A DNA stretch of 64,000 nucleotides from Phallusia mammillata (taxonomy: Eukaryota; Chordata; Ascidiacea; Phlebobranchia; Ascidiidae), in NCBI GenBank assembly GCA_003260075.1, contig QLIY01000246.1:117753-181752 (forward strand), written 5' to 3'. This document shows positions 33,901 through 46,484 of the stretch, one piece after another; the first letter of the stretch is position 1, and the number at the start of each line of letters is the position of its first letter. The notes beneath the pieces are model-generated. The model ran no database searches. It was given only the letters and a program-made list of their open reading frames with translations, and was not told the DNA's origin. The position numbers and the translations under genes are program-made.

Positions 33901-36900
33901 TACATTGTGCCTGGCAGCATCAGTTTATTTATTAAGAACATATAATGTTGTCACGGTTGGCTGCGCGTAACTGGTTTGTTAACCTGCTTCATGCAAATCT
34001 AAGTTGAATGCATCCATATTTGCTTCCCACTTTAACAAACAGCCCCCACAATATCCACCTGGTAGTTTCTTGGTAAATTCCACCAAAACTTTTACGTGGA
34101 TCGTCGAAATTTCGCACAGATTCAACTTATTTTTTTCTTTGATATATTTTTCCTGCAAAACACAAGATTAAGTTGAAACAAACGCCCAACTTTTGTCTTT
34201 CATCATTCAGCATCTTCTCACCCATCTCTGCATGATCTCAGGGTTGGTCCGATATTCTGCGAACGCTTTCCCCACAACTGCGATCACCTCAAGATCTCTC
34301 TCCGTCACTTCCTCGTCAACCGGCTGCATAGAAATCATACACGTTAACACAATGACGTCATCTGACCCACTTTTTTAGATTTGCAAAATCATTGCGGATA
34401 AAATGGTTCAAAGTAAATAGATAAAATATGACTTTCTGCACAAATCCCCCCCCCCTTAACACAATGACGTCATCTGACCCACTTTTTTAGATTTGCAAAA
34501 TCACTGCGGATAAAATGGTTCAAAGTAAACAGATAAAATATGTCGTGACTTTCTGCATAAAACCGGTTTTGGTTTTGCGCCAAACTTCGGTGTTAAGTTT
34601 GGGCTTGTCACTGTGGCAAAGGTCAATCTGATTGCGACACAAGTTTTTTTGCAAACCGCGCCAAACCCGCGACCACACGCGATTATGACAGAACAAACAT
34701 GAGGAATTGAATGAAAAGAGACATTCCCACGTGACGAGCCTGGAGCCGAAGTATTCGGAAGTGACTCAGGTACCTTGACAGTGATCGATGAAGCCGGAGG
34801 TTCCGGAGTGGCGGGATTCGAATCTAATGACGTTGGAACCGAATCCTCTTTTGGTTTCCCTTTGTTTCGACTCCTACGTTTTGATTGGCATTGGATTTCC
34901 GTCAGTAAACCTGAGATGGAAAAATTGTTTTATTTTCACGATATTTAGGTCACAAACCACCAAATAATGTTCTATTTGCGCTGTGTGCTGGAGCACTTAC
35001 ACCCAGTTGTTAACGCACAAGGCGATTTATGTGCGTCACGGCAACAGCTTTTACGCCAAAACTATAGAGATCGTATTGCTGGCCGTGTTAGAGTTGGACA
35101 ATAAGTTGATATGGCTGAACGGTTTTGGTCACGCATCAGTACATTCCAGGTAAATTGTTTTCGAACCATCCAACCGGAACGAAGCAGCTTCAAACTGCCT
35201 ACGTCATTTCGCGTCGAATTCGTGCGTTTGAATTTCGAAGTGTTTTTACGTTCTATGACGTCATAGAGCTGTTCTATTGACAAAGTAGTGAAGCGCGATG
35301 CCCCTGTGCGGTTGTCAGGGCAACAGCAAACACGACAAACCCTTCTATTTTGTCATAATACAAATGTTGGATTCCCGTTCTGTCACTTGTTAACACGAAG
35401 CAGCAGTACTAGCATCGCGAATCCATCAATTGACCTGTTGTTCCACCAGCAATCCCTGCTACAACCTCCCGATAGATTCAAACACAAACTTTCGTGTCAA
35501 CATTCCTTACAGGGTTTACTTAAGTCTTGCTCACATTTGTTTAAGAGTGTTTGGAAATATATTTTATCGCTGCTTCACCTCAGTATCCCCCCCCCCCTGC
35601 TCACATTTGTTTAAGAGTGTTTGGAAATATATTTTATCGCTGCTTTCCCCCAGTTTGACTTCTGTTTACCCTCGCCGTTAAACTCAATTATAAAGGCTGG
35701 TTTTGTTTTCGTATAACTTTCCAGAAAACTGAATATTTTTAATCATAAACATAACTGCCAAAGAACTGGTGTATATGGAATACATCGGGCAGACATTTTA
35801 ACAATCTCGTCATCATCTGTACTTTGGCAGTTATGTTTATGATTAAATTACTTTTCAAGTCCGTGTATAGTGTTTCTATGAATAATTGTAAATTTATATT
35901 TAACTCCATGGGGTTGTGGAGCGCAACAAGAAAGTGAAAGTTTTGTTTTGTCAAAAAATTGAAACCTTGGCAGAAATTTGTCGCAAAAACTTGAATTGCC
36001 GCTGGCGACGTTTCGGATTGTGACGCTTATTGCTTGTAAAGATGAACTTTTGCGTTAGAGATAATTTAGTGAGGGTCTAAACCAGGGCTTCTCAAACTGT
36101 GTGTCGCGAAACATTATGCTTTAATATGTCACAATAAATGGTACGTGCGTAAATTTATTGTTTAAACATCATTCACATGTGTGGGCAAAACCCATCAAGG
36201 GATCGCGTGGAAATTTCTTTCCTAAAATGGGGTCGCAGAGCAAGAAATTTTGAGAAGCCCTGGTCTAAACAACCGTGAAACATGTCTAAGGAAACTTCGT
36301 GTGTCGGGTTACAATGGTGAACATAACAAACGTTATTGGTGTTAAACTACGCGCATTCAGTGTTATTTACCCTGATGAAGGCTACCTGTATAGGACGTCG
36401 AAACGTCGGAATAAAAATACATTTTCCAGAAGAGCTATATAAACATGATATTATGCCTGGCAGCAATACTTTATATATTACAAATGTTATATTGTGATCG
36501 CATCGGGTCAGTTTAGCAAACCGAGCAGTATGTGTTGAAACGTGCAGAGTTAGATGTTAATCCGCATGACACTTACATTCCTCCAACATTCCGACCTGGC
36601 GACATTTCTTTAACCTGCACTCTGGACATTTCCGCCTCGTGTAAGTGTCCATTTCACAACAGCCGCCATATTTACATCTGAAATATAACATCTAGATTCA
36701 GTTGGTGCAAACCTTCCATGTACAGTGGAAACCGCAAAACTATGGAATAACAATATTCCACAAATGTTGCCATGTTAAATGAGCGACCCCCCCCCCATAA
36801 CATCTAGATTCAGTTGGTGCAAACCTTCCATGTACAGTGGAAACAGCTATACGATGGAATAACAATATTCCACAAATGTTGCCATGTTAAATAAGCGGAA

Positions 36901-38514
36901 TAACGGCCCAATAACAGCGACATGCTTTATTGTTCAAACCTTTCGGCAAATGCACATGTCATTATCAACGTTTAAACAATAAAGCATGTCGGTTTTAAGT
37001 CTATTTGAAAACTTATGTATCGTGTGAAATATTTCATTTGGTAAAAACTTGACAAAGTAACATGCACAAGAAATAAAAAGTGCATGTTTATTTTTGTGGG
37101 CCAGACACTCAGTTCTCTGATAAACAACCCTTACTTAGTTGGGACTTCCTTCTTGTTAATGGATCTTCGGAAAAAACCTTTACAGCCTTCACATGTGAGA
37201 GCGTTGTAATGATAACCCGAAGCTCTGTCCCCGCAAACTTGACAAACGTCATCTGCACTACGTTTGCGGACCTGAATATTGAGTTGGGTGAATTTATAAA
37301 CAAAAAACCAACGTCGCCATAAATAATAAACTACTTCGACTTGTTTTGTCAATTGATATCCGAATCTAATTCCCTCGAAACAATGCGCGTTTTTCATCAT
37401 TAAAACATAACTTCTAAACAATCCTTTTTACCCATTTTAAGTTTAAGCTTAATCCACCTCATCGCTCAGCTAATCTTATTCTAATATCTTTCAGGGAACC
37501 AACATTTCATACATATGTTTACAGCAAGTATTCAGCTACAATATGCAACTGCTTACCGTTGTGTCTTTCTTGGTAACAACTCCAGGCCTGACGCTGGAAA
37601 TTTGTTTTTCATTTTCTGTCGGTTCCTTTTCTCCATTCTCAGTCGCCAATTCGCTTGTTGAGTTCGCAAAAGTTGTTTTCTGTTGTTCAAGCGATCGAAC
37701 ATCCACAGAATAATCCACAGCACGTCCCATAACCGTATGAGCGGACGGTATAGGACGGCGAGTCAACATCTGTGAGTGGGACAGAGTCGTAACAGGACGA
37801 AGCCTGTCGAGGTTGAAATTCTCCACGTAAACTTGCTGCTGACGGTTCCCTACGTCACATGCTTGGCTCTGCAGCTCCGGTGAAGTTTGTCTGCTCAGGG
37901 TCTGTTCGTAGGGACTACCCCCCCCCCAAATTCTCCACGTAAACTTGCTGCTGACGGTTCCCTACGTCACATGCTGGCCTCTGCAGCTCTGGTGAAGTTT
38001 GTCTGCTCAGGGTCTGTTCGTAGGGACTCCCTGGTCCACTGTAAGCCCGTACACTCTGCGGGCTCCCACCAATCATCGAAGGCGAATCTACCGAGGGGCT
38101 GCCAGCTTGGTAGATCGGGGGAGATAATCCTTGTCGTATCATGGACGAGTGGCCGCCGTCAGTCGTTCCTCGAGGCCATTGCTGGGCGTAGCAGAAAGCG
38201 CAGTTGTGGCAAGCATGTAAATGTGGACAACACGAAGGCAGGGTTGACATCGATTGCATGATCCTCGACCGAATGAAGCAATCTGGACAAGAAACCTGGC
38301 CTTCCGGGTTTGGATCCGCGAAAGCTGGGTTGAATGTCGAAATCCCGTCGTTGTGGTTGGGGCAGTTTGGATGAGAAGGAAACCAACTGTCTCTGTTCAA
38401 GTATCTCGTATTGCTCGGCCCAACACCATCCTGACCGTCGTTGCTGCTTGCTTGATACGAAGAAGCGCTTTGCATTCTGTCAACATAACTCGCACGATTC
38501 TCCACTAAGTTCAT
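30898..38514 (-). CDS. NR1H4: Nuclear receptor, FXR/LXR group (NR1H, closest to NR1H4)
   Basis: Ligand-activated transcription factor; FXR relatives sense bile acids or sterols and bind DNA with RXR. Minus-strand exons: 38514-37557 (N-terminal A/B region), 37271-37135, 36677-36577, 34910-34774, 34323-34222, 34152-34059, 32553-32416, 31937-31824 and 31139-30898. Phases agree from 37557 onward. The DNA-binding domain has [20 protein letters not shown] with P-box CEGCKG, then [20 protein letters not shown]. The hinge [13 protein letters not shown] favours FXR over LXR. The ligand domain has [30 protein letters not shown] and a terminal AF-2 helix [10 protein letters not shown]. Length is about 630 residues. 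The A/B exon is broken in this assembly by a 112-base duplication and C run at 37918-37927, which shifts the frame. Acceptor TTTTTTCAG just before 38514 suggests a 5' non-coding exon or a trans-splice site. Confidence 0.9.
32714..32849. mobile_element. Foldback (hairpin) MITE in a receptor intron
   Basis: Left arm GGATGTAAGTTCAGAAAAAA and right arm TTTTTTCTGAACTTACATCC are perfect inverted repeats. Imperfect pairing continues inward through GTCGTTTATC and GATGAACGAC. A related GATGAACGACTAAATGTTTT occurs near 40772 and 40953. Confidence 0.85.
33012..33687 (+). pseudogene. Decayed cysteine-rich coding sequence inside a receptor intron
   Basis: A 0.65-kb stretch, GC-richer than its surroundings and antisense to the receptor, reads like protein in shifting frames. 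Pieces are [20 protein letters not shown], then [40 protein letters not shown], and finally [20 protein letters not shown], ending at a stop near 33687. Codon use looks coding, but at least three frameshifts are needed and there are no splice sites between pieces. This suggests a decayed, possibly reverse-transcribed gene. I do not recognise the family. Confidence 0.4.
33840..33930 (+). mobile_element. Fragment of the SINE-like repeat family
   Basis: Only the 3' half is kept: AACTGCTGGAAGAGCTAAAA followed by TGTGCCTGGCAGCATCAG. Most like the variant copy at about 52898-53010. Confidence 0.6.
35738..35847. mobile_element. Foldback MITE in a receptor intron
   Basis: Arms TAATCATAAACATAACTGCC and GGCAGTTATGTTTATGATTA are perfect inverted repeats around a loop of about 55 bases. 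In the receptor intron between exons ending 36577 and starting 34910. Confidence 0.85.
36083..36262. mobile_element. hAT-like MITE with perfect 8-bp target duplication
   Basis: Starts CAGGGCTTCTCAAACTGTG and ends AAATTTTGAGAAGCCCTG. Flanked by GTCTAAAC at 36075-36082 and 36263-36270. Internal GTGTCGCGAAAC and TGGGGTCGCAGAGC. Confidence 0.92.
36349..36480 (+). mobile_element. SINE-like dispersed repeat copy
   Basis: GCGCATTCAGTGTTATTTAC, CCTGATGAAGGCTACCTGTA, TAGGACGTCGAAACGTCGG, then AATAAAAATACATTTTCC and TTATGCCTGGCAGCAATAC. In the same receptor intron as the two preceding elements. Confidence 0.85.
36897..37012. mobile_element. MITE related to the element at 458-639
   Basis: Shares AATAACGGCCCAA, CATGCTTTATT, GCAAATGCACATG and CAATAAAGCATG with the left-end element. 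Ends with TTTTAAGTCTATTTG. Termini are eroded. Confidence 0.55.
37816..38029 (-). other. Duplication with C run that breaks the receptor's first coding exon
   Basis: 37816-37917 and 37928-38029 are two copies of the same coding segment (period 112), separated by ten C. Both encode [18 protein letters not shown], with a few substitutions between copies. Skipping one copy restores a continuous A/B-domain frame; keeping both gives a stop. Confidence 0.9.
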
Positions 38515-41500
38515 CCTGAAAAAAGGCGAATTGAGTCACGGGTAAAAGGCGTCGGGTTAGATCTGCCTCGATAACACCAAATCACCACAGTTTTCGGGCA
38601 ACGCGTAAGTCTCAAAATAAATACGTTTATAATGTCACTGTGATATATATATATATAGACTCAATACCTGTAGCAGAAATATACACTACATACAAACTGC
38701 CATTTCCGGTAAAATTTCAGCTTTAAATATAACCCCCCCCCCCTAAATACGTTTATCATGACACTGTGATATATATATATATATATATATAGACTCAATA
38801 CCTGTAGTAGAAATATACACTACATACAAACTGCCATTTCCGCTAAAATATCTGCCTCAAATACATGTGAAACTTTGTTAGTAAACTGTCTGTTGCTTTT
38901 AAGGCACAAGAACACTTATTAGTTTGTAAGTCTGCTTATCACCAGTTATGTACTGATTAGTTTTTATTTACAGTCTGTCACATGCTACACACCACTGATC
39001 GATCTAATGTACAACATCTCCATCCCACTACTACCCAGCACTGCTCAGCTTGAATCCAGGGTTAAATATTAACCAGCCCCCCCCCCTACACACCACTGAT
39101 CGATCTAATGTACAACATCTCCATCCCACTACTAGCTAGCACTGCTCAGCTTGAATCCACGGTTAAATATTAACCAAAAACTGTTGACTCTCAGTAAATT
39201 GCTTGGGAGCAAATCTCACAGCGGGAAATAAATGTGAGGTCGTAAAAACAGCAGCAGTGGCATAGAGTGAAGACTGCATCTTTGTAGTGTACCGTGAATA
39301 ATGTTTGCGCTCATTCGCTAATTTTGCCGCTCGCAAAGTGACTGGAACTATTCGTGATTGATTGATGTTTTACGCCTCAGCGATTTCGCCATCGGCAAGT
39401 TTGGAGAGGAAACTTTGCGCTTTGGTGATTTCTCTGGCACGAATTCTGTGTTGAAACCGAATCGTGAGTTTTCAGAGATTTAGGGGGGAGGGCGCGGTAT
39501 TGTAGAGTGCATGAGTCAGTTTGTCTGACGCGAAACCAGCGGTGCGTGTTGGGAGAAACAGAACAACATATTATTTGACCTTAAAATAAACCGCATTCAC
39601 ACAATCCCGTAACCATGACAACGTGTACAGTGCAAGGGGTTCAGCTTTATTGCGTCATAAGTAACATAGTTACGTCACAGGTGAGTTTTTCTGCTCAGAA
39701 AACCTTCCGTTTGTCGATTTCCGAATTCTCCTGCGAATTTCGAGGCGTTAAGATTGCCCCGGGGCTGAAACTCCTCTAGTTTGATGGATTGGTTCGACCA
39801 CACACACACACTGCTTTAAACCTTCCACTAGTGACATGATCCACCTATTCCTGGCCTCCTTACCCTGCTGACCTTACTTCGACTTGTGAGACCTGGATTG
39901 TGGAGAACGGAAGTCTCAAGATACGAGTGAATTTCTCCCTACCAACGTCACTGAGCTGACATGTGCGGTTCCCATATATTCGTGTCGGCCATAACTTATC
40001 AGTCCAAAATCTCGTCCCAACATCGAAACGAACATGTTTTACTACTTGATGTGGCAAACTTGAAACTTCCTTACCGTGACCTTTCAGTTTCCTCTCTGAC
40101 CTTCAACTCAACTCTCACCTAATTATTTTCTGTTTACAAACCGACCGACGTAGCTTTGGTGGAAATCTAACTTTTTTACCGTAAAAACTTCAAAACTTTG
40201 TTTAGTGATTATTTATAAATTTCACTCTGTTGCTATTTAGCGACCTTCGATAAGTTCGGCACGTTGATTTTTAAAGTAAAAATAAGACGAATTCTTTGGT
40301 TTAACAAAAAAACACCCAAGATTTAAGCTTACCTGTGGATGTTTTCCTGCATTTCGGCACGGTTGATCACGTGATGCGAACAGACGTCGTTGGACCAGTT
40401 ACCATGGTGACTGACTGTGACATCACAAGGCTGGTTGTGTCGAACTTCCGGCCAGGTTGGGCAGAACTGCATTTCTCTAGTTATCCCGTTCCTCAAGCGC
40501 AGATAAAAAGTGACAAGTGTCGAACAAGCGATACAACTTTATGTGATCGCGGCATCACCAACCTTTTTCCTTCACTTTTATGCTGATCAACACGAATTAA
40601 TCGGCGCCGAAATTCGCAACTCGGCGTGTCAGACCCGCGCACTACACCTGCTATATGATATGTTGTAAACTTGTAATTGAAACTTTAAGCTTTAAGCTGG
40701 AATCACATTCTACTTGTTCGCAGATACTGACGATGCTATAAAAGCGAAATATATATATCGTTAAAACTAGAAGATGAACGACTAAATGTTTTTTTTCCAA
40801 ATGTAGCAAACCCGATAGCCCCCCCCCCACACCTGCTATATGATATGTTGTAAACTTGTAATTGAAACTTTAAGCTGGAATCACATTCTACTTGTTCGCA
40901 GATACTGACGATGCTGTAAAAGCGATAATATATATATATCTTTAAAACTAGAAGATGAACGACTAAATGTTTTTTTTTCCAAATGTAGCAAACCCGATAA
41001 AATTCGCTCATACAGGTTTTTGCTCATTGTGATAGTTTGTTAATAATTTTTAAATGTTGCGTTCAAGTCAATATTCGCGAAGTTGGCTAAAAACGTGAAA
41101 ACTGATAATTTGCTTCGTTTCATATTTTCATATTCCTCAATAACAAACCCCCACGTAGACAACCTGCATAATTTTTACAAATTCATTTCGTCGACTGACT
41201 CCAGAATAAGAACTTTAAGTGGCAAATTCAATATTTGATGCAAATCAGTCACATGTTGCAGAGACAGCCTGGTATTATTCTGATCAGACAGACTTTAATT
41301 ACACGAAAGTTAGCCGGTGGTTACAGACAAAAATATAGTTGCAAATTTTACGTCGCCACTAAGGTACATTCGCCTGTCACGTGACAACATGCAAATGAGC
41401 AATGACGCAAATAGATTTATTACCCCGCGGTGACAATACTTTGTGCGATGACTGGCAGAAATATTATTAACCGCATGCAAACAGCGAAGTTTGACCAGGG

Positions 41501-42070
41501 GAGAAAAACCGCCCATACAGCACGGGTTGAAATGTCCGTAGGTTGGTTTCTGTAACTTTTCTCTTGCATCGCTCAAACAGAACTAGTTGTTAAATCGCGA
41601 CAAATATTCAACATGGGGTTATCTGATGAAATCTGAATTTCTGATGTTGAAAATCAGAGCTATTATCAAAAGATTGGCAGTCGACCCCAAAATCTGGTAG
41701 CATAAAATACAATTTTCCCACTCGACAATTATTTTAAGTAATTATAAACAACACTTAAATATATTTGCACTGGTTTGGTTATTATGAACTGTTGCTGACT
41801 TCCGGAAAGAATTTTCGATCAGATTTTATGTCTGTATAAAGGTCAGGGGCCTTAAATCATTCGATTCGTCATGACTAACTTCAAAATCCGGTGTAGCGTT
41901 TGACCATATCCAACTGTTTTGCGCTCCATAACCTTTCAATGTTTCGCAGCTATTTCCAACTTGGTGATGGTTTTAGTGCAGTTGTGTTGCAATGTTGTTG
42001 TTTTTCAGCAAGCCAAATCAACTCAACTCAAATCAAAATCCGATAGCCACTTTGCGATTGGTTCAACACA
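38515..42070. other. Non-coding region upstream of the nuclear receptor
   Basis: No conserved coding exon. Contains duplication junctions at 38733, 39077 and 40819, TA-rich simple repeats at about 38645-38657 and 38769-38792, and several TGACGT/TACGTCA words around 39650 and 40385. The receptor's promoter and any 5' non-coding exons should lie here. Confidence 0.45.
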
Positions 42071-43052
42071 TACCGTATTTACTCGATTGTAAGCCGCGGC
42101 TTATATTGTTTTTTAGCTGCCGTTTGTGCGGCTTATAATCGAGGGCGGCTTACAATCGAGGGCGGCTTACATTTTAATCTTATACTGAAATCATTTCTAC
42201 ACTCCAACATTTTAGATTATTTGGGGTTCAAAACATGTATGCGTGTACAGATTATACGTCGATATACGTTCTGTTGGGTACAGTTATTAACGTAACTAAC
42301 AGATATGGGTAAATAGTCATACCATATAACAGGTGTGGCCAACACGTCGATCGCGATCGACTGGTCGATCGCCTGCTTTTGACTGGTCGATCGCCACTAA
42401 ATTCTCCACAACTTATCAAACGCTTATTAATTGAAAAACAAACTAAATAACATAAAACAGCACTTCTGACATTTTGACACAACGCACAAATGTGCAATCG
42501 GACAATAATTATGTAATTGACACTTTCTTTGTTGCGTAACAATTGTTATTTTGGCACCAAATTGTGTCGTAACATCTACAATGCTTTGTCGTCACAACTT
42601 GAGTGTTTGCTTCAACGAAGCAGTTGCTATTGATTGGGGGGATTTAAAAGTTCCCACTGAATACTTTGATAAAAATATGTACGTATGCGACGTTTCATTG
42701 TTGTAAGAACTACGTGATGCTTGACAATAAAACTCATGACTATAAATAACTGTCAATCAAATCTCATGCTGATATTTTCATTATTGCTTTATGTTACTGG
42801 CAGCCTAAATCACGACTGATCAGTCGATCGCGTACAATTAGGAAAAATTTTGTCGATCTTAACGACTGGCAAGTTGGCCACCCCTGCCATATAACAACAG
42901 AAAGATGTATTAAGAAACAATCGCATCTAAAATTCCAGCGTGCGGCTTACAATCGAGGGCGGCTTACATTATTTTTTTAACACCTCAACATGCGGCTTAC
43001 AATCGAGGGCGGCTTATAAACGAGGGCGGCTTACAATCGAGTAAATACGGTA
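42071..43052. mobile_element. TA-flanked inverted-repeat element (982 bp, with nested insertion)
   Basis: Starts TACCGTATTTACTCGATTG and ends CAATCGAGTAAATACGGTA, with perfect inverted repeats over at least 25 bases. Subterminal GGGCGGCTTACAATCGAG repeats occur several times at both ends. TA at each edge suggests a TA target duplication. A hAT-like element is nested at 42330-42886. LIPT2 intron 3 holds a diverged copy. Confidence 0.9.
42330..42886. mobile_element. Nested hAT-like element with perfect 8-bp duplication
   Basis: Starts CAGGTGTGGCCAACACGTCG and ends GCAAGTTGGCCACCCCTG. Flanked by CCATATAA on both sides. Rich in GATCGCGATCGACTGGTCGA near the left end. No transposase frame. Confidence 0.92.
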
Positions 43053-46000
43053 GTGGTAAATTGAACAAAAATAATCTTTCGCATGGTGTCGCACAAGAGC
43101 AGTAAACGCATACTGTGACGTAATAGGGGGCGGTGACGACAAACCCGAGCAGCTGCGCGTTGTTGATATTTTTGTGCAGCGAGCCATTGAAGTTTCTTTG
43201 TGGAAATTCTGAAAGGCGGTTTGTTTATTTCGAAAAATCTTATTCGCTAAAGTTTTGTGTGTTATTCTAATCGTTGTTGTTTGGAGAATATCAACTAGAT
43301 TACAGCACGCTATTGAGCTTGGTTTAATTTAAATTTAACTACAGTGTTTCACTGATTTCCTGATTTAGAGCCGAACTACGGTAACATATTTACGAGTTAC
43401 GACTAACAATAGTACTGGATTAATAACTGTGAGAAATGGTGCGGTTTGTCAACAGGTAACATCACTTGTAGTAAGGGGGGGGGGTACGCTATTGAGCTTG
43501 GTTTAATTTAAATTTAACTACAGTGTTTCACTGGTTTCCTGATTTAGAGCCGAACTAACATATTTACGAGTTACGACTAACAATAGCACTGGATTAATAT
43601 CTGTGAGAAATGGTGCGGTTTGTCAACAGGTAACATCACTTGTAGTAATTAAAAATGTGTTAAAGTAAAAAAAAGTTGATATTTTAAGTAGGTTTTTGAC
43701 CATTATATTTGTTTGAAAATGTGGTTTTGAGGAAATCATTTGTGAAATTGTATTGAAGTAATTTCTGTATAATTGTATGGATTAGGTGAAAACGTAATAT
43801 CTGGCAAATTAAATTTTCTTTAAATTCATCTATAATTTATGAAATCAATATATCTTAAGGATTTCAACCGCTTGTTATAGTTTTTGCTCAGTCTTATAGC
43901 AATACAGCAAGTATTTAATGGTTGCTTTGTTTAGCGATGTTTAAATTTAGCTCCAACATAGACTTAATAGTTTTACTTTAATAATGTGGTAAATATAGGT
44001 AATTATTTCAAACACTTAATGATGTCACATTTTTATTGAGTAAACCAATATGTTGACATTCTACTTCAGTATGTGGATACAGTAACCTTTCATTTCATAG
44101 AAACAACTATGTGATGTGTATATCCAGTTTACATACCTTTATTATTGTTAATTTTTGCTGAAACAATATTGTAAATGCCATTTAAACAGGTTGGCATGTT
44201 AAAGAGTTTAACATCTTTTCATAGAGAATCATGACAGTGGCTATTTTTTGCTATACAGTATTGACAATACAAGAAAAACTCTACAGCCGGCATACTGTGT
44301 TGTGCCAACAAATTGATGTATTTAAAAAAATGTAATCTATGCATTTACCAGTTTAATGTAAATAGTAAAACACTATATTCCCAACTAAACCCACCAAAAA
44401 CTGTGGGGGGGGGGAGTTGTGCCAACAAATTGATGCATTTAAAAAAATGTAATCTATGCATTTACCAGTTTAGTGTAAATAGTAAAACACTATATTCCCA
44501 ACTAAACCCACCAAAAACTGTATCTTTGATTACAATATGTGTAATTAAACTAATTTCTATTTCTTAATTAAATTAATAGTTTGTATCTTGTCATTATTTA
44601 TTTTGTTGTTGTTGTAATGATTAAACAAAGTAAACATCAGTTGTATTTTGCTGGTTTCAACTTTTGGATTGGATGTTCATTCCACTGTTAGTTTAAGCTT
44701 TGCAGTTTTTGTTTTGTCCTTTCAAAGTTCAACAGACAAATAAGCTGCAGCAACACCCGACATTGAAACGTCTTGTTTTGAACCATTGTTTTGTTTTAAA
44801 ATTAGGATTGAATTTGTTAAGTAATTATTAAATAAAATGAAGTTGTAAAATGAAGAAAAAGATTTTGTTCTATTGAGTACTTTTGCCAATGGTTGCAAAT
44901 TGCTGTTCTGTGTGGGTCTTACCAACTAACCTAATATTAGAAACTTAATAATCTATGTAGCATAACAAGTTTCATAAAATATTTGAAATAATTTTGCATG
45001 TGGTTTAATAATAAAATGCTTGTGATTTGGTTTTATTGTTTCTTCGAGAAACCTTTGGGGGGGGGGGTTGAGTACTTTTGCCAATGGTTGCAAATTGCTG
45101 TTCTGTGTGGGACTTACCAACTAACCTAATATTAGAAATTTAATAATCTATGTAGCATAACAAGTTTCATAAAAAAATTTGAAATAATTTTACATGTGGT
45201 TTAGTAATAAAATGCTTGTGATTTGGTTTTATTGTTTCTTCGAGAAACCTTTTTATCACTTGTGTTGTTTAATTGTCAAACAACTTGTAAAGTGAAAGTA
45301 AACAGCGGTGAATATTGATAATTTTCATTTGTGCAGTGAAACATATCTGAGTAGAGCTTTGTACACTAGCACATACGTAAGACAAGCTATTTCCTGTACA
45401 TTACCGGATATCACCATCGTACGCCTCCCCAGTGTACGTCTGGCCCAGCTGATGTTTAGCTACATCTTGTGTGGGTTTCAACACTTACTAGAAATGAAGG
45501 GCAATTTTAAATGCATTTTAAAAGCTTTTTATTAATTAATTGTATCAAAGTCTACATTACTGTAGTATTGTTTTTTTAATAAATGTGAAACAGATTGACA
45601 GTGTGTGTTTAAGTTTTCTACTGTGCTGTCGCGTTATCTTGGTAGAGCTATGTTTGTTAAATTGTGTTATCGTGGTTACTGATTTACAATCTTATAAAGT
45701 TATGTAGCTGTTATCTGTGAACAAACAAGTCACAGTAAGTTTTGTGTTTGCAATCTAACTAGTTCAAATGTTGTTTGAAATTTTTCAAATGTTACTGCTG
45801 TCAGAAATTAACTTCACTTAGAATTAGATAATCCACTTTATTTACATCTTACCAGGTATTTCTTTGACAAATAGGAGAATAGTTTAAACTAGTTGCACGA
45901 AATTGGTTGTGGACATAGTGAACAACAACTAATGGATATAGCTGAGTGGGGAATGAACAAAATATCTGCGGTGGAATTTGCAGAATGAATAAATCGAAAA

Positions 46001-46484
46001 ATTCATTTTCTGAACATGGGGGGGGGGAATTACTGTAGTGTTGTTGTTTTTATTTGTTTTATTTATACTGAATTTTTTTAATAAATGTGAAACAGATTGC
46101 CAGTGTGTTTAAGTTTTCTACTGTATTGCCGCGTTATCTTGGTAGAGCTATGTTTGTTAAACTGTGTTATCGTGGTTACTGATTTACAATCTTATAAAGT
46201 TATGTAGCTGTTATCTGTGAACAAACAAGTCACAGTAAGTTTTGTGTTTGCAATCTAACTAGTTCAAATGTTGTTTGAAATTTTTCAAATGTTATTGCTG
46301 TCAGAAATTAACTTCACTTAGAATTAGATAATCCGCTTTATTCACATCTTACCAGGTATTTCTTTGACTAATAGGAGAATAGTTTAAACTAGTTGCACGA
46401 AATTTGTTGTGGACATAGTGAACAACAACTAATGGATATAACTGAGTGGGGAATGAACAAAATATCTGAGGTGGAATTTGCAGA
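43053..46484. other. AT-rich non-coding region upstream of ARHGAP
   Basis: No coding exon I can support before 46485. G-run junctions at 43475, 44405, 45057 and 46018 each separate two copies of local sequence, so true length is probably 1 kb shorter. The copy at 45541-46017 duplicates the upstream region of the ARHGAP first coding exon, including its ATG near 45985. Confidence 0.5.

Larger units (their letters stand above)
14993..40828. repeat. Set of 10-13 base C runs at junctions between duplicated sequence
   Basis: C runs lie at 14993-15003, 15069-15079, 16207-16216, 17153-17162, 21659-21671, 30737-30746, 33738-33747, 34446-34456, 35587-35597, 36787-36796, 37918-37927, 38733-38743, 39077-39086 and 40819-40828. 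Except for 21659, the bases just after each run repeat sequence found about 60-1000 bases before it. For example, 37928-38029 repeats 37816-37917, 36797 onward repeats 36685 onward, and 39087 onward repeats 38985 onward. Copies differ by a few substitutions or small indels. I read these as unmerged overlapping contig ends (probably alleles), not as genuine tandem duplications. Confidence 0.85.

Noticed and set aside
38254-38519. Plus-strand frames opposite the receptor's A/B exon
   Set aside because: Antisense shadows of the Ser/Pro-rich receptor coding sequence.
45308-45535. 75-residue frame upstream of ARHGAP
   Set aside because: Isolated AT-rich frame with no similarity and no coding-like continuation; chance is sufficient.
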